DNA of 64,000 bases from Prosopocoilus inquinatus. Its lineage: Eukaryota > Arthropoda > Insecta > Coleoptera > Lucanidae. Location of the stretch: assembly GCA_036172665.1 (NCBI GenBank), contig CM069870.1, forward strand, positions 57,288,212 through 57,352,211. Reading direction: 5' to 3'. Positions 35,296-46,744 of the stretch are shown here, piece by piece. The position numbers and the translations under genes were made by a program. The notes under the pieces are model-generated. The model saw only the letters and a list, made by a program, of their open reading frames with translations, searched no databases and was not told the origin of the DNA. How positions within the stretch are numbered: the first letter of the stretch is position 1; each line of letters begins with the position of its first letter.

Positions 35296-35356
35296 AGCAC
35301 TCAACGTTTCAAAGCTTCGTTAATCGATAGCGAAACGTTGATAGCTCTTTCCAATT
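35296..35356. repeat. Palindromic relic of a Penelope-type hammerhead region
   Basis: GAAAGAGCACTCAACGTTTC and its inverse (GAAACGTTGATAGCTCTTTC) face each other around AAAGCTTCGTTAATCGATAGC. ACTCAACGTTTC and GCTTCG are shared with the better motif at 63585-63624, but the C-T-G-A-N-G-A core is lost. Confidence 0.4.
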
Positions 35357-35394
35357 TCAATACTGTACGGTTTATTTTTGCTAAATAGCATTTT

Positions 35395-35520
35395 AATTAA
35401 CACGATTAATTTAAAGTTTTCTTTAGTTTCTGAAATTTACAAAATTAAAATCTAGAATTCTAAGAATCTTGTTTACTTTTCACTTTTTAATTAATCCCTC
35501 CGAACTATTTAATTTCCGAA
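35395..35520 (-). pseudogene. Relic of DUF1091 exon 4 and 3' flank
   Basis: The sequence matches the end of exon 4 of the subfamily A genes: CCCTCCGAAC.ATTTAA.TTCC, TTTTCACTTT and the 3' flank TTTCTGAAATT.A. Only about 60 coding bases remain and frames are broken. Confidence 0.6.
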
Positions 35521-35625
35521 CCACTTTCAGCGACGCATAAAGGCTACAAAGATAAAATTAACAACGTCAGTGCATCGCTGAAGGTGGCCTCATGCTGAAG
35601 TTGAAAATGTCCGGCAACTTTAATG

Positions 35626-36205
35626 TACAGGGTGGGCCAGTAGTGCGTATTCAGTGGATAGCGCCTATATTAATGCAGATTTTTTAAGTACGTTGTCGCT
35701 ATTATTTACCTGTGATATAGATGCATGATTTAAAATTAGTTACAATTATACAGGGTGTTCCGTGTGGCTGTGCCAGACCAAGTTGTGTTTTTTTTTTTAA
35801 TGGAACGTACTGTATATTATGATTTATTTCGATTCGCCTTGAAGAGTAGATAAATTTATTATAAGGATGTTATGTACCTAAACCTAATAGTGTTTGAGAT
35901 ATTGACATTTTAATGTAAAAAAATGCTATTATTTCTCGTTTTACAGATTACATGTTTACTAAAATTCGGCATTTAAATTTTACAGTAACGTTACATAGCC
36001 TCTATGGAACAGAAAACAATTTCCATCTCGAACATATTCCTATCATTTTACACAGGGTGATTCATAACTCCGATGTTTATTTTACTCGGTTAGTTTAAAT
36101 GGAACACCCTATATTTTATTACTGATTTTAATAGGTCTTTAACTAAGCTTTACAATATTATAGGGTTCATTATGTGTTACACAACAAGTCTACACACAGT
36201 AAGTT
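35626..36205. mobile_element. Inverted-end element, copy 1 (incomplete)
   Basis: Starts ACAGGGTGGGCCAGTAGTGC and is an inverse match of 56813-57525 through shared blocks (TGGCTGTGCCAGACCAA, CCTAAACCTAATAG, ATGGAACAGAAAACAATTTC, CCGATGTTTATTTTACTCGG). Internal ATACAGGGTGTTCC and ACACAGGGTGATTC ends suggest one element inside another. Confidence 0.65.
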
Positions 36206-36685
36206 GTCAAATTCGTAGATTCATAAATCAGCAATTATTCCATCTTCCAATGGAATATTTTGTCTATAAATTAGTTGATTTTAATTAAAAAGTCTGTATT
36301 GAAACTGTTTGTACTTTTTAGTTTGTTAAGAATTTACTTTTATTTCATCTGTAACATAAAAAACTGTATGCATACTTTTGTTTAATACCACCCTAGATCC
36401 AAGCTTTCTAGTTTGTCGCAGAGTTGTAATGGTTGGTAATTATGATCATTAACTGTAATTGCGATCGTCTTACTATATGTTCACCTTCTTTGCCTTACAA
36501 ACTAGGGAAATGCAGAAACACCAGTTCGAAGCAAATTCCACGGAACAATAACCGACAGATGGTACAAGTACCGTTTCTGAAATATTTCTGATTGAATTAA
36601 AGCTATATTTACTAAAAAAAAAAGGCATAAATTTGTTAATTTTTTTAATGTTTCTCAAATTACAAGTTGAAACGTAGAATACCTA

Positions 36686-39462
36686 TTAGGCAACTTTCCA
36701 GTTTTTAACTTTGTATCTAACACCTCCATACCACCTAATTTCCGTTAATGTCGAATTTCCTAACAAAAATTGGATTTTTACCATAAAATCACCTTCGGGT
36801 ATATTGGGCGGTAAAGTTTCGTCACGAATATTGAAATTCCGTAGATAATAACGTCCCTAAAATTTGACAATTCAAATCTCCATTCACGTCGAAATCAAAC
36901 AGTTACCGGTTTCATAGGACATTTTGCTATAATGTTTCCAAATTTTAGTACAGTGTCTCTGCAAGCGAATAAATTCCTATCCATGGCATCACACATTTTG
37001 ACATCAAATAGAATGGGCGCGCTTTTGTACTCATTATTCAGGAAGTAATAACAGTGAGTTCTGACCTACGTACATAAAAATTATTTTGATACCTATATTA
37101 TTTCAAATAGATATTTAATTTAGCCAGCTTTTACTATGTGGTTTTCCAAATTAATAATAACTTAAAGAACTGTTTTTTTTTTTTACTTTTTTTCACCATT
37201 GCTTAACCTGAGTAACCTAAGCGGGTGTATTTAGAATTACCTATAAATAGCGTGAAATAGTAATTTTTATTAGTTTTAGAACATTTAACATTTAATAGTT
37301 TGAAAATGCATTAATGACGTTACCATAAATAAGCGGTATAATAAAGTAAAAAAGAGCGTAATTTAATTAATGTATGTATACAGGGTGCTGTATTTTAAAA
37401 CGCAACATAGGAAATTCCATGTTAATTGAAAGATGTCCGAGTATTGGCTTCCCTAATTAATTTACAGCAAAATTCCATTTAGATTTTTTAAAGTGCTGTT
37501 CAAGATAAATTTGTCTGTGAAGTTCGAGAGTTTTTCATTCGCTTAGTTTCAAGATATTTAAATAAAATCAGTAACGAATTTAAATTTATATCAAACTTTT
37601 AGCACGGCCTTGACCAATAAATATTAAAAGGAAAAACAAAAACTGGAAAAGCCTTTTCTATCCATCTTTCAAAAAATTATCTATCTAGTTTTCACTGTCG
37701 TTGATCAAGGTATGATAAAAATTGATTTTAGTTACAGAACCTTTTTTTAAAATATCTTAAAACTCAAAGTATAGAAAATTCTCAAACTTCACAGACAAAT
37801 TCATCTTGAAGACTACTTTAAAAAACCTAAATGGAATTTTATTGTAAAATAATTAAGGAAGCCAATATTCGAGCACCTTTAAATTAACATGGGATTTCCT
37901 ATGTTGCGTTTTGAAGTACAGCACCCTTAATTAAATTACACTCTTTTTTACTTTACTGTACCGCTTATTTATGGTAACGTTATTACTGCATTTTCAACCT
38001 AAAATGCAGCACCCTATATATTATATGTGTAGTATTTTGCATTATGTTTATATTTACCCTTTACCTTAAACTGATCTCCAGTTAATTCACGTTTTAAGGT
38101 AAAGTCTACATCGAATGCTCTGTACGTTCTGTTTGGTTTCACATTTTTAACGCTTCCATCTGCGAAGGTTTTGTTTATGTAGGTTAATTCAAGATGATGG
38201 TGAATTACTGTGTAATCATGCTGCCTGAACTAAAAAAAAAAAAATGTAGAATACTTAATTCTTTTTTTGGAAAGTAACACATAACAATATGTGATATTAT
38301 GGAATCAAATTTGAAAACAAAATTTGTCATCGAAAAATGGTTATTTCTTATACAAGATTATTTATTTTTTCGGCCTTTGTGTAAAATTACTGATTTTCCA
38401 TTCGTTCAAATTGTCTTGAAAATAGTCATTTGCATGCCAAGTCAGGAAAATAGAAACAAGGATTTTGCATGAACGATAGCGCTAAGTGACATTGAAATGT
38501 AAAATAAAACCTCACAAATTGGAGAATCATTGTTATTTCAGTGTTTTTAAACTATTTTATAGCAAAAATTTTCTATTTTTGTAAATCAATTCATGTAATT
38601 CAGCGTGGAATTGTACTACTAACATAAGAAAGATAAATTTCATAATCGACACTACTTTGACAATGATAATTGTACTTTGACAATGATAATTGTACTTTGA
38701 CAATGATAATTGTACTTTGACAATGATAATTGTATTAATGTAAAAACTTTATCATCTGAAAATATTTTGTGTATCACGCGTCCAAAAGCTTTTTTGAGAG
38801 TATTCGTACTTGAGCTTAGTCTTCGGCCTCGGCCCCACAAACCGTGCTCATACTCGCAAAAGTGTAGTTTCTGGCCTAGTGATACAAGTAACTATTTATT
38901 TTTCTAAATTGAATTTTAACATCAAGGGTAGATTAAGTAACAATTTTCGAATTAACCATAATAACTACCCACAACCCACACTGTTTAGTGGGATCATGAT
39001 CATACAACGCGATTTTTAGGCGTGAGTGCTCTTTTTATTTCGCTGCGAAATTACATTTAGCTATAGAAAAAAATAGAATGTTATACACGACGCGACGCGA
39101 CGGTAAAATTTAATTATCGACACATGAAAATTAATTCACTCATGGATAAAAAATAATTTTACCGTCTTGTATAACAAATAATTATAAAATTCAATCTAAT
39201 TATCATATTATACATAATATGCTTTAAGTATGCGAAATTATATTATGAAAATTAATTCACTCATCGATAAAAAATGATTTTACCGTCTTATATAACAAAT
39301 AACTATAAAATTCGATCAAATTGTTATATATATTACACATATACTATAAGTACACAAAATTATAGTACTTCAATATCGAAGAAAACAATCACAAATATTC
39401 CTTACCATTTGTGCCATAAACACACATAAAAAAATAGTACTCAACGCAAAATAAACCTTCAT
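36686..39462 (-). CDS. DUF1091-like secreted protein, subfamily A, foldback in intron 2
   Basis: Exons 39406-39462, 38065-38229, 36907-37065 and 36686-36856 (183 residues, phase 0, no stop). Leader MKVYFALSTIFLCVFMAQM. Exon 2: FRQHDYTVIHHHLELTYINK, VKPNRT, LTGDQFK. Exon 3: THCYYFLNNEYKSAPILFD, MCDAMDR, KCPMKP. Exon 4: LPPNIPEGDFM, EIRWYGGVRYKVKNWKVA. Paralogue of 23377-25627. Intron 2 holds a foldback element (37379-37928) at the place where the paralogue holds mariner. Intron 1 has a 20-bp tandem repeat. A hAT-like element lies about 330 bp upstream of the start. Confidence 0.87.
37300..38013. mobile_element. Foldback element with inverted copy of host flank
   Basis: Element arms: CAGGGTGCTGTATTTTAAAA.. 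from about 37380, inverse TTTTGAAGTACAGCACCCT up to about 37928; each arm is roughly 190 bp. The host intron sequence just left of it (about 37300-37378) reappears inverted just right of it (about 37929-37993). A further element end (GCAGCACCCTATATA) follows at about 37999-38013. Confidence 0.7.
38651..38733. repeat. 20-bp tandem repeat, four copies
   Basis: Unit TACTTTGACAATGATAATTG repeated four times without change, in intron 1 of the gene at 36686-39462. Confidence 0.9.
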
Positions 39463-39608
39463 GTTAACAATTGCCTTCCACAGTTTTCAGCAAAGTAGTT
39501 TAAAGCTACAACTCCCTCGTATAAAGACACATCAAGGATTAATGATCATATGCAGTATCAATTAATTACATTTCTGCGGAATATGGTCAGTAAATAACAA
39601 TTTTCATT

Positions 39609-39626
39609 AATTTCCTGTTGCAAGAT
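39609..39626 (-). promoter_or_regulatory. Conserved upstream motif of subfamily A
   Basis: AATTTCCTGTTGCAAGAT, 147-164 bp upstream of the start at 39462. Confidence 0.45.
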
Positions 39627-39969
39627 AAAATCTGTCATTAGCTAGCAATACAAGAGCATTCTTTCTCACATTAAAGAATAAACGCAAAGGAAAAAATGTG
39701 TATTAATGGAGTACGAGATGATTGGCCGACATTCTCTTACGTTCCAGATGTTTAGACGTTCCTGACTGACGGGATAAATAATAGCACCAGCCAGTGTTGT
39801 CAAAGATACATCTCTAATATATCTAGTATTATCTACATAGAGTTACAGATACTTTCAAAAACATGTATCTAGATACAAACACATACATTTTCCGGAAAAT
39901 ATCTAAATACATACTTCTTGTATTAATAGTTTATCAAGACACTCATAAATGTAAAATTCAGTAACCAAC

Positions 39970-40764
39970 ACTGTCTTTCAAAAAGTGTGCTACAAATGGT
40001 AATTTTTTTTTTATTATCGATTTTTATAAGAAATTATTGATGCAAGATGCTTCTGCATCTCTTAAAATCAAATTGGCAAATGTCAGATGAAATTTTTCTT
40101 TAGCAGTATACAGCGTGAACACCGAGAAACGAATACCGCTTATCAGCAAAGTACCGTTATTTTACAAGATACAGGAAGATGTCATAAGAATAAGTCGTTT
40201 AGAATTAAAAGTTATAGCTAGATGTGAAATTATAGCTTTCTGTCTTAAAAACAAAAGAAATACAATTTATTGTAAACCACCACATTAAGAAGTATTGGTG
40301 GGATTAAAGTGTCCGCCAAAATAATATGAATAGGAAGACAGGAAATTCGTTCTTTTTTCTCAATTACTTCATTTGGTTCTGGGTGATTATTTCAATGAAT
40401 TTCTATCATTCTATCTATTACGCTACAAGAAAGTATAAAGTTCCGGAATGCACTTAAATAATCACTCAGAAAAAAAAATGAGATAATTGAAAAGTAAGAA
40501 TGAATTTTGTGTTTTCCTATTGATGTTATTTTAACGGATACTTTAAGCCCACTTGTATTTCCTAATGTAATGTGTATAAAGAGTGGTTCACAATAAATTG
40601 TGATTTTTTTTTCATTTTTGAGATAGGAGACTGTAAATAGCAAATTTCATGTGACATTTTCCAATTTGATTTTAGGGGATGCAGAAGTGTTCAGGCTCAA
40701 TAAATTTAAATAAAAATCGATAATAAAAAAAAATCCCCGTTGTAGCACACTTTTTGAAAGAGTA
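39970..40764. mobile_element. Foldback repeat (family A), complete copy
   Basis: Inverted ends CTTTCAAAAAGTGTGCTAC and GTAGCACACTTTTTGAAAG, with long inner arms (ATTATCGATTTTTAT, TTCTGCATC, AAATCAAATTGG.AAATGTCA). Nested in the hAT-like element. Confidence 0.75.
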
Positions 40765-41296
40765 TCATTCAGTGGCAGAGATACGGTATTATTTCTTTTT
40801 AAATAGAAAATGTATCTTTTGTAATATGTTGATAATAAGTTTGATCACCTGATTTTGAACCAAATCGGATCAACGTAAAATATAAAATTATCAACACAAA
40901 TAACACTCTGCTTTCCGAACAGACAAGTTAAATGTCAAATCAATATAGGATCGTTAGTTACAGCTTTGGTGTAGAGCGTTCCCGTAATCAAAAAATGCTG
41001 ATAAAATCTGGAATAGTCGTTTTCTTCTAATTTTCTCATTTTCCAGTTTCTGAATTGTCAAGTCGTATGTCAAAAAGAAAGACAAACCGGGAAGTTAAAA
41101 CAGTAAAATAAGGATTTGTCCTCCGAAAAAATTCAACCTAGCGGAATGTATACATATTGGTCTGACGACAATTTGGGTTAATATTGTAAGAATTGTAGAT
41201 TAGACAATTCCCAACGAGAAAGTTCTTATACATTTTTACGTCCGATGAACCGTTTTCATGATATAAGGTCAAGAATACACAAACAGTAAAATGCAT

Positions 41297-41758
41297 TCAT
41301 TTCCATACCATTTTTGAGGTAGAATGCAAGGCGTCTATTGTTATATATCTTTTTTTAGGTAGGAACAATCCGTATTTCAAATTATTATCCTTCTTCGTCG
41401 CTGTTTTCCTCTGGTTCTTCTTCCTCCTCTTTTTTTTCTTTTTTCTCATCTTTTTTTCGGCATCATCAATTTTCTCGGATGTACTTAATAGTAAATAATG
41501 TAAATAAATTATTTCATCATCATCATCGTCACCTATTTGTGTACTATTATTATTATTATTAGAACCTTTAGAAGAATCGGCCTCAGGAGTAGCATTGAGG
41601 AATGATTTTTCACGACAACGGTCACATACTATAGAGCATGACAATATCACTTTCCTGCATCCACAATTAGCGCCACAATCTTTCAAACAAATTGTGTTCA
41701 GCAGTACATCCAATGCGTAGTTATATATATATTTATATTTTAAAATATTATTTTTCAT
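41297..41758 (-). CDS. Uncertain ORF: Cys-rich motif plus acidic and lysine-rich tracts
   Basis: A 153-codon frame. Near residue 25 it has CLKDCGANCGCRKVILSCS followed by CDRC, a pattern like the Cys-rich CXC-type tails found on some transposon-encoded proteins (C-x-C-R-K...L-x-C-S..C-x2-C). Then come an N-run, a DDDDDE stretch and MRKKKKKRRKKNQRK. The poly-K/poly-D composition and location inside a hAT-like element argue for transposon debris rather than a host gene. No intron or upstream exon was found. Confidence 0.35.
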   Translation of the reverse strand: MKNNILKYKYIYNYALDVLLNTICLKDCGANCGCRKVILSCSIVCDRCREKSFLNATPEADSSKGSNNNNNSTQIGDDDDDEIIYLHYLLLSTSEKIDDAEKKMRKKKKKRRKKNQRKTATKKDNNLKYGLFLPKKRYITIDALHSTSKMVWK

Positions 41759-42535
41759 TACTCATCCCCACTGCGCTATAATCGGTTTTTATGATTACGA
41801 TGGTACGTGCATTTTAGATACCATCGTAATCATAAAGTACCTGTCTCAGATGAATAGCCGCTTTTGTAATTGTAATTGTATTTAGATACCGATCCATAAG
41901 CAACTTTTTAGTAGTATCTGAGATACATATCTAGATATTCGAAAAGTGTTTAGATACTGTACCTATAGTGTATTGTTTTTTTTTTTTTTTGGATAGGCGG
42001 AAAACGCGAAGTTGCAAATGAATGCGGCTCTCTTCTATTAGTCAGTTATTTGTGTTCTTTTCTTTATTTTATCAAAATAGCAGTAGGTAGTAACGATTGA
42101 TGACAACTTTGAAATTTTCTGTCTTCTGCTAAATGTGTAACACGTTATAACAATCTTTAAATTTTCGCCTAGCAATAAAAAATATAGTATATGTAGGTAC
42201 TTGCATTTAGATACTTAATAACACTGGTGCCAGCATAGGAAAACAGCAAGATTTAGTTTGTGTTAGTGTGGTGGAACAGGATTTTTCTCATTTCAATATC
42301 TTAGAAGGAAAGAGTGTCGAAGGAAAAAATGGCATGAGTGTGTGCTGATGTATTGGGAGCTAATGAGTGTCATAAAATTTATGTAGTAAGATACACATCA
42401 AGATAAGTTCTCCGTTTGCACGTTTTCGCTCGTTTCATAGTTAATAGGAGATTCACAATTGAAGGCTACCTTTCTAAAAGGTTGTAAGTAGGAATGGACA
42501 ATATACATCGATGTTCATTAAACATGTGTTCTTTG

Positions 42536-43011
42536 TAGTGTTGTTAAATTACCAGTAATTTATTTTTAGTGTTACCTTACCGATAATGTTACCGTAACAT
42601 TACCGATTGCAGCTCAAGTGGCGACATCTCGCGCCGGAGTTACCAATTACGCTTTTACTAAAAATGTGATATTTATTCAATGTCTGTCTAATTTGATGTC
42701 GGATACTCATTACATTTTTATCTTTTATTAAAAAATAAGTTTTCCAATATTTATTGTTATGTATTTCCACCAAATAGATTCACGTCTAAGCAAAAATCAT
42801 TTTAGGTTATGAATAATTCATTTTGTTCTTTTAGTATTTACGTTTTTCCTAACTAATTAAAAATATTCCTTGGCCATTTTTTTATTGGATTACTTGTATT
42901 TTGCAAGTGTGCAACTCGAAATTACATTATGTTGACAATAGAGGTAATAAACGGTAACAAATGAATGTTACCTTACCGGTAACATTGGAAATTTCCGACT
43001 CACAACATTAG
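42536..43011. mobile_element. Non-autonomous element with GGTAAC-type subterminal repeats
   Basis: TAGTGTTGTTAAATTACC at the left and inverted CTAATGTTGTGAGTCGG at the right, with ACCTTACCG, CGGTAACA and related words inside both ends. hAT-like by style; no exact target duplication could be fixed. CATCGATGTT words outside it (42508, 43023, 43738) hint at a larger, older element. Confidence 0.45.
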
Positions 43012-44087
43012 TTTTTTTGCCATCGATGTTAACGATCTAAGAGTTGAGATTCGATAAATCAAGAAATCCTAGTGCTTCCTGTTAATAAATGTTAGAGACC
43101 TAAAAGTTCCTCGATGAACTGTTATATTTGTTCAACGCTATTTTTGCGCGTTAAATGATAAATAAATAGTACTTCACTTTGATTAAAAATACGTTTTTAT
43201 TTAACATTTTTAAAACAGGTCGAGTTTGGAATTATAAAGCGAGATGATAGTGTGCATGTTTTTTCCACTTGCGTATAATCAACTACAGGCATTCAATTAG
43301 TATAACATGTTTTTTTTTTACTTAAAAATCTTAATACTATTAACCCATATTGAATGAATGAATATAGGATAGTAACACAATAGTAATAAAAAGAACAATA
43401 ATCTATACTATTTGCAGTTTCCTAGCTGCTTCTTTTTATTTAAATTGATTTGAAGCTTAGTAACTCGTACCGAATTCTCAAATTTATTTATTAGTAACAA
43501 TTTAAAAACATTTTAATTATTTTGAAATATTTAAAATAATATTGATTAATAAACATTAGTCAAACAATTTATTTACTTCATTTTCTTCCAGATGTAAGTT
43601 AATTTGGATAAGCTGTATTTTATTTGCCTATTTTTCATATTACCTTGAAATTGTAGGAGTATTTAACTCAACAGGTTTCTTCTTTTAAAATTAACAAGCA
43701 TGACGTGAATTCCTCACACATTTAATTATTTCTAATTTCAACATCGATATTTAACGGTCGATGTTTTGTTAGACATCGATATGAACTTTTTATAAATATA
43801 ATAATTGAAAGAATACCCGAACAACTGATTTTACCAGAGTCTCGGAGACTCCATCCGATGGGTTGAGGGTTAACACTAAAATAAAATCTTTTAGAAAAGC
43901 AAAGTTTATTTGAAACCAGTAACATTTCTGAGTTACCAACTACAGTTAGCCCAAAGTCATTTATTTTTATTTAACAAGTGATACAGCTTCCAATGTCTAT
44001 ATTGTTACTTCTCTTCTGGAGAAAAAGATAGAAGACTGTTTTTCACTGCATGTCTCTTATCTGGGAGTTTTATATATTGCTTCGTAA
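43012..44087. other. No gene recognised
   Basis: AT-rich flank. The last part (about 43870-44087) matches the 3' flank of the paralogue near 27480-27687. Confidence 0.45.
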
Positions 44088-45501
44088 TTATGGCTTATGC
44101 TGCCTTTCCGTTCTAAGGTTTTCTATGGTAATGACGCTTCCATACCACTTCACCGTAGCCAAAACTATACTCGGCAAGATAAATTTTATTTCTATCATGT
44201 ATTCACCTTTTGGCAAGTTGAAAGTAAAATAGTGTCCCAGCGGAGTGAATTGTTTAACAAAGTAAAGACCCTAAAAATTAAGTGTTAGAAAAAACTTGCT
44301 GTTGTTAAGGAAATGTTGTGCAGACCTAATCTTCATTGTAAAAAAAATACGATAATGAGAAATAATTCTGCAAAAAAAGTCGATTCTAGCTTGACTTTCA
44401 GTTCACACACTAAAATAATTAAACTTGTGAAAAGAATTAGAAGAAAATTAGTAAAATATGAAGAATACAAAATCAATTTGTATACAGCTAAAAAGGGCTT
44501 AAACAATAACTTTACGTATTCTTTTATTATCAGTATTTCCGGTTAACTTTTTAGTCCTAAAATAGATATTCAACTTCGCTTCGTTTTTATTTGAAATCTG
44601 AAATACGGTCTACTTCCAATTGGTTTGGGGGATTGTAGCTCTGATGATTTGTTTGCCAAGTTGTTCGTTGTTAAATTTAAAGTTTTCTCCGAGGTTTGAA
44701 ACTCTTGGTAGATAAATAGGGACTCCTTAACAACTTTCTTATATCGGAGAAATACTTGGGTAAATTTTGGAGACGTGTGGAAGGAGGGCTATTTAAAAAA
44801 ATAATGTAATGATTGAGTTGGATATGAAATGATTAAGTTATAATTTGACTTAAAAAGTGAAAGGCAGTTTTTCTTCTCTTCTTTCTCTCTCCCTATTATA
44901 ATAAGAGAGTAAATGAACATGTACCAGCCTGTATAAAGAGTTCATCAAGTTAGGAGTGGCACATTTTTTTCATTCGAGAATTTCCCTAACTCACCTGTTG
45001 TAAGGGACATGAGCTAAAATTGCCCTTTTCAAAAAATTGATCGGTATCGCAATTTCGTCTTCCCAATATATGACATACTTTAACATCAAATAATATCGGT
45101 GATTTTTTGTATTCGTTACTTAAAAACCAATATGCTTGAATGCGAGCCTAGAATTATTCTTATTAGCTTTAGAAGAACATTTGATGCTTTTGTTTAGTTT
45201 ATGCTTGAAAAAAATGAATGAGTTACCTAAAATTTATCGCCTCCTAGGGATCGATTCAGATGTACGTTCATATTGAAAGCTCTACAAGTTCTATTTGGTT
45301 TCACATTTTTAATTGTTAAACTGTTTATCCAACTATGGTTTACATATTCGACTTGCATGAAATGAATGTTTACTACGTAGTCACACCTCTTAAATTAAAT
45401 CGGTGTTAGATTGTTGGTTGCTATTTTTGCAAACGTACCACAGAAATCAAAATGCCAAACGAAATAATCATCAGAATAAAAAGCAGGCTTTGACGTATCA
45501 T
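44088..45501 (-). pseudogene. DUF1091-like subfamily B gene with nonsense codon ending exon 2
   Basis: Exons by homology to 27688-29139: 45439-45501, about 45236-45397, 44995-45147 and 44088-44270. All splice sites are kept. Leader MIRQSLLFILMIISFGILIS; exon 2 has RCDYVVNIHFMQVEYVNHSW and VKPNRT; exon 3 QAYWFLSNEYKKSPILFDV; exon 4 FTPLGHYF, LPKGEYM, VKWYGSVI. The last codon of exon 2 is TAG instead of the paralogue's AAG (GATAAATTTTAG|GTAACT), so translation would stop after 74 of 186 residues and before both conserved cysteine regions. Exons 3 and 4 show no other damage, so the loss is recent, or the base is an assembly or allelic difference. Confidence 0.8.
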
Positions 45502-45851
45502 ATTTGCTTCATGCAATTCTCTCGGCTAAGCTGGTATTATTGCAAATCACGGTAATGGTAGTTTGTTTTGTGTTTTAAATCATTATATTAAAAAATTCAA
45601 GCGGAAATATAGTTCTTTGTTTCTTCTAACGATTACGTTTAATATCCACAATTTATTTGATTTCTGATAAATTTCCGGTTTCACTTTCACTCATAAAGTT
45701 AAATAATAGGTAAAAAAGAAAAATTATTTTTCAGTTTTGTTTTATTTTGTAATCATTGTTCTCTAAGCGAATAATAAGGTATAAGTTTTTATAAGTAGCA
45801 TAATAAGTACTTTCCATACTCACAAGTTATTCAATTATTAATTATTAAGCA

Positions 45852-46584
45852 TCAGAAACGACGCCTTTCCTTAACCTTATATCTTACACCTCCGAACCAT
45901 CTGACTTCAAATAATGTACTGTTACCCCAAAAGCCTACATGTTTAACCATATATTCACCTTCAGGTATGTTGGGTGGCAAAGAATTGTCAGGCGTGGTGT
46001 AATTGTGGAACACGTAATGTCCCTGCAATTTCGTAAAAATTTATTTCGCAAAATGTAATGGCGTGCTTACAGGTTTTATCGGACATTTCGTAAGAACGCC
46101 TGAAACCTTCTCCATTGCATCTCTTAAGCCGAATGTATTCTTTTCTACTGCTCTGCAAAATTTGACGTCGAACTGTATTGGTGAGCTTTTATATTCCCTA
46201 TTTATAAAATAAAAAAAATGAAGACGCAACTGCAAAAATTTATTTATATTTTATATCAAGTTCAATATCTATTATTTTCGTTGTCTTTGTTTACCTTAAA
46301 TTGATCTCCATATAATTCAAGTTTTAAGACAATATCAATATCGAATGTCCTCAATGATCTGTTTGGTTTCATGTTTCTTATGGTGATTTCTATCATAGGT
46401 TTATTTACGTATGTTAATTCAACATGATGATGAATTACGTTGTAATCATCCTGACGGAACTAAAATAATACTAATTCTGTAATTTTTTCAAGCTGTATTA
46501 ATCAAATGTAAAAATTAAAATTCTTACCATTTGTATCAAGCAGATGCTCAGAAAAATTGAATGAAATACTAAATAAACCTTCAT
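45852..46584 (-). CDS. DUF1091-like secreted protein, subfamily A (compact, intact)
   Basis: Exons 46528-46584, 46295-46459, 46071-46229 and 45852-46022 (183 residues). All three introns are short (about 50-70 bp), so this is the least invaded gene of the array. Leader MKVYLVFHSIFLSICLIQM. Exon 2: FRQDDYNVIHHHVELTYVNK, MKPNRS (the glycosylation sequon is now N-R-S). Exon 3: LHFFYFINREYKSSPIQFDV, FCRAVEK, LTKCPIKP. Exon 4: GHYVFHNYTTPDNSLPPNIP, EGEYMVKH, EVRWFGGVRYKVKERRRF. It is the most divergent subfamily A member here and was not part of the recent duplications; exon-1 debris at 51233-51283 is its closest match. Confidence 0.88.
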
Positions 46585-46744
46585 GTTCTGAACTGCGGTA
46601 CAATGATCTCTGGGAAGGTCTAACAAAAAATATCGTTTAATAATACTAGGGGTCTATTAAATTTAAATACACCCGGAAACGATTAACCAATTTAGCCATT
46701 TTATTTGCATTATATTGTAGCAACAATTTATATTTAGGATAATT

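Larger units (their letters stand above)
39792..42226. mobile_element. hAT-like element, 2.4 kb, with nested foldback repeat
   Basis: Ends CAGTGTTGTCAAAGATAC and, inverted, CAGTGTTATTAAGTATCT. Flanks GCACCAGC and GTGCCAGC form an 8-bp duplication with one mismatch. Subterminal GTATCTAGATAC-like words are abundant. The paralogous site near 25950 has a single GTGCCAGC and no insertion, which confirms the borders. No hAT transposase was found; it holds a nested repeat and one lysine-rich frame. Confidence 0.8.

Noticed and set aside
38651..38733. Possible CRISPR-like array
   Set aside because: The 20-bp units are contiguous without spacers; a plain tandem repeat in an insect intron.
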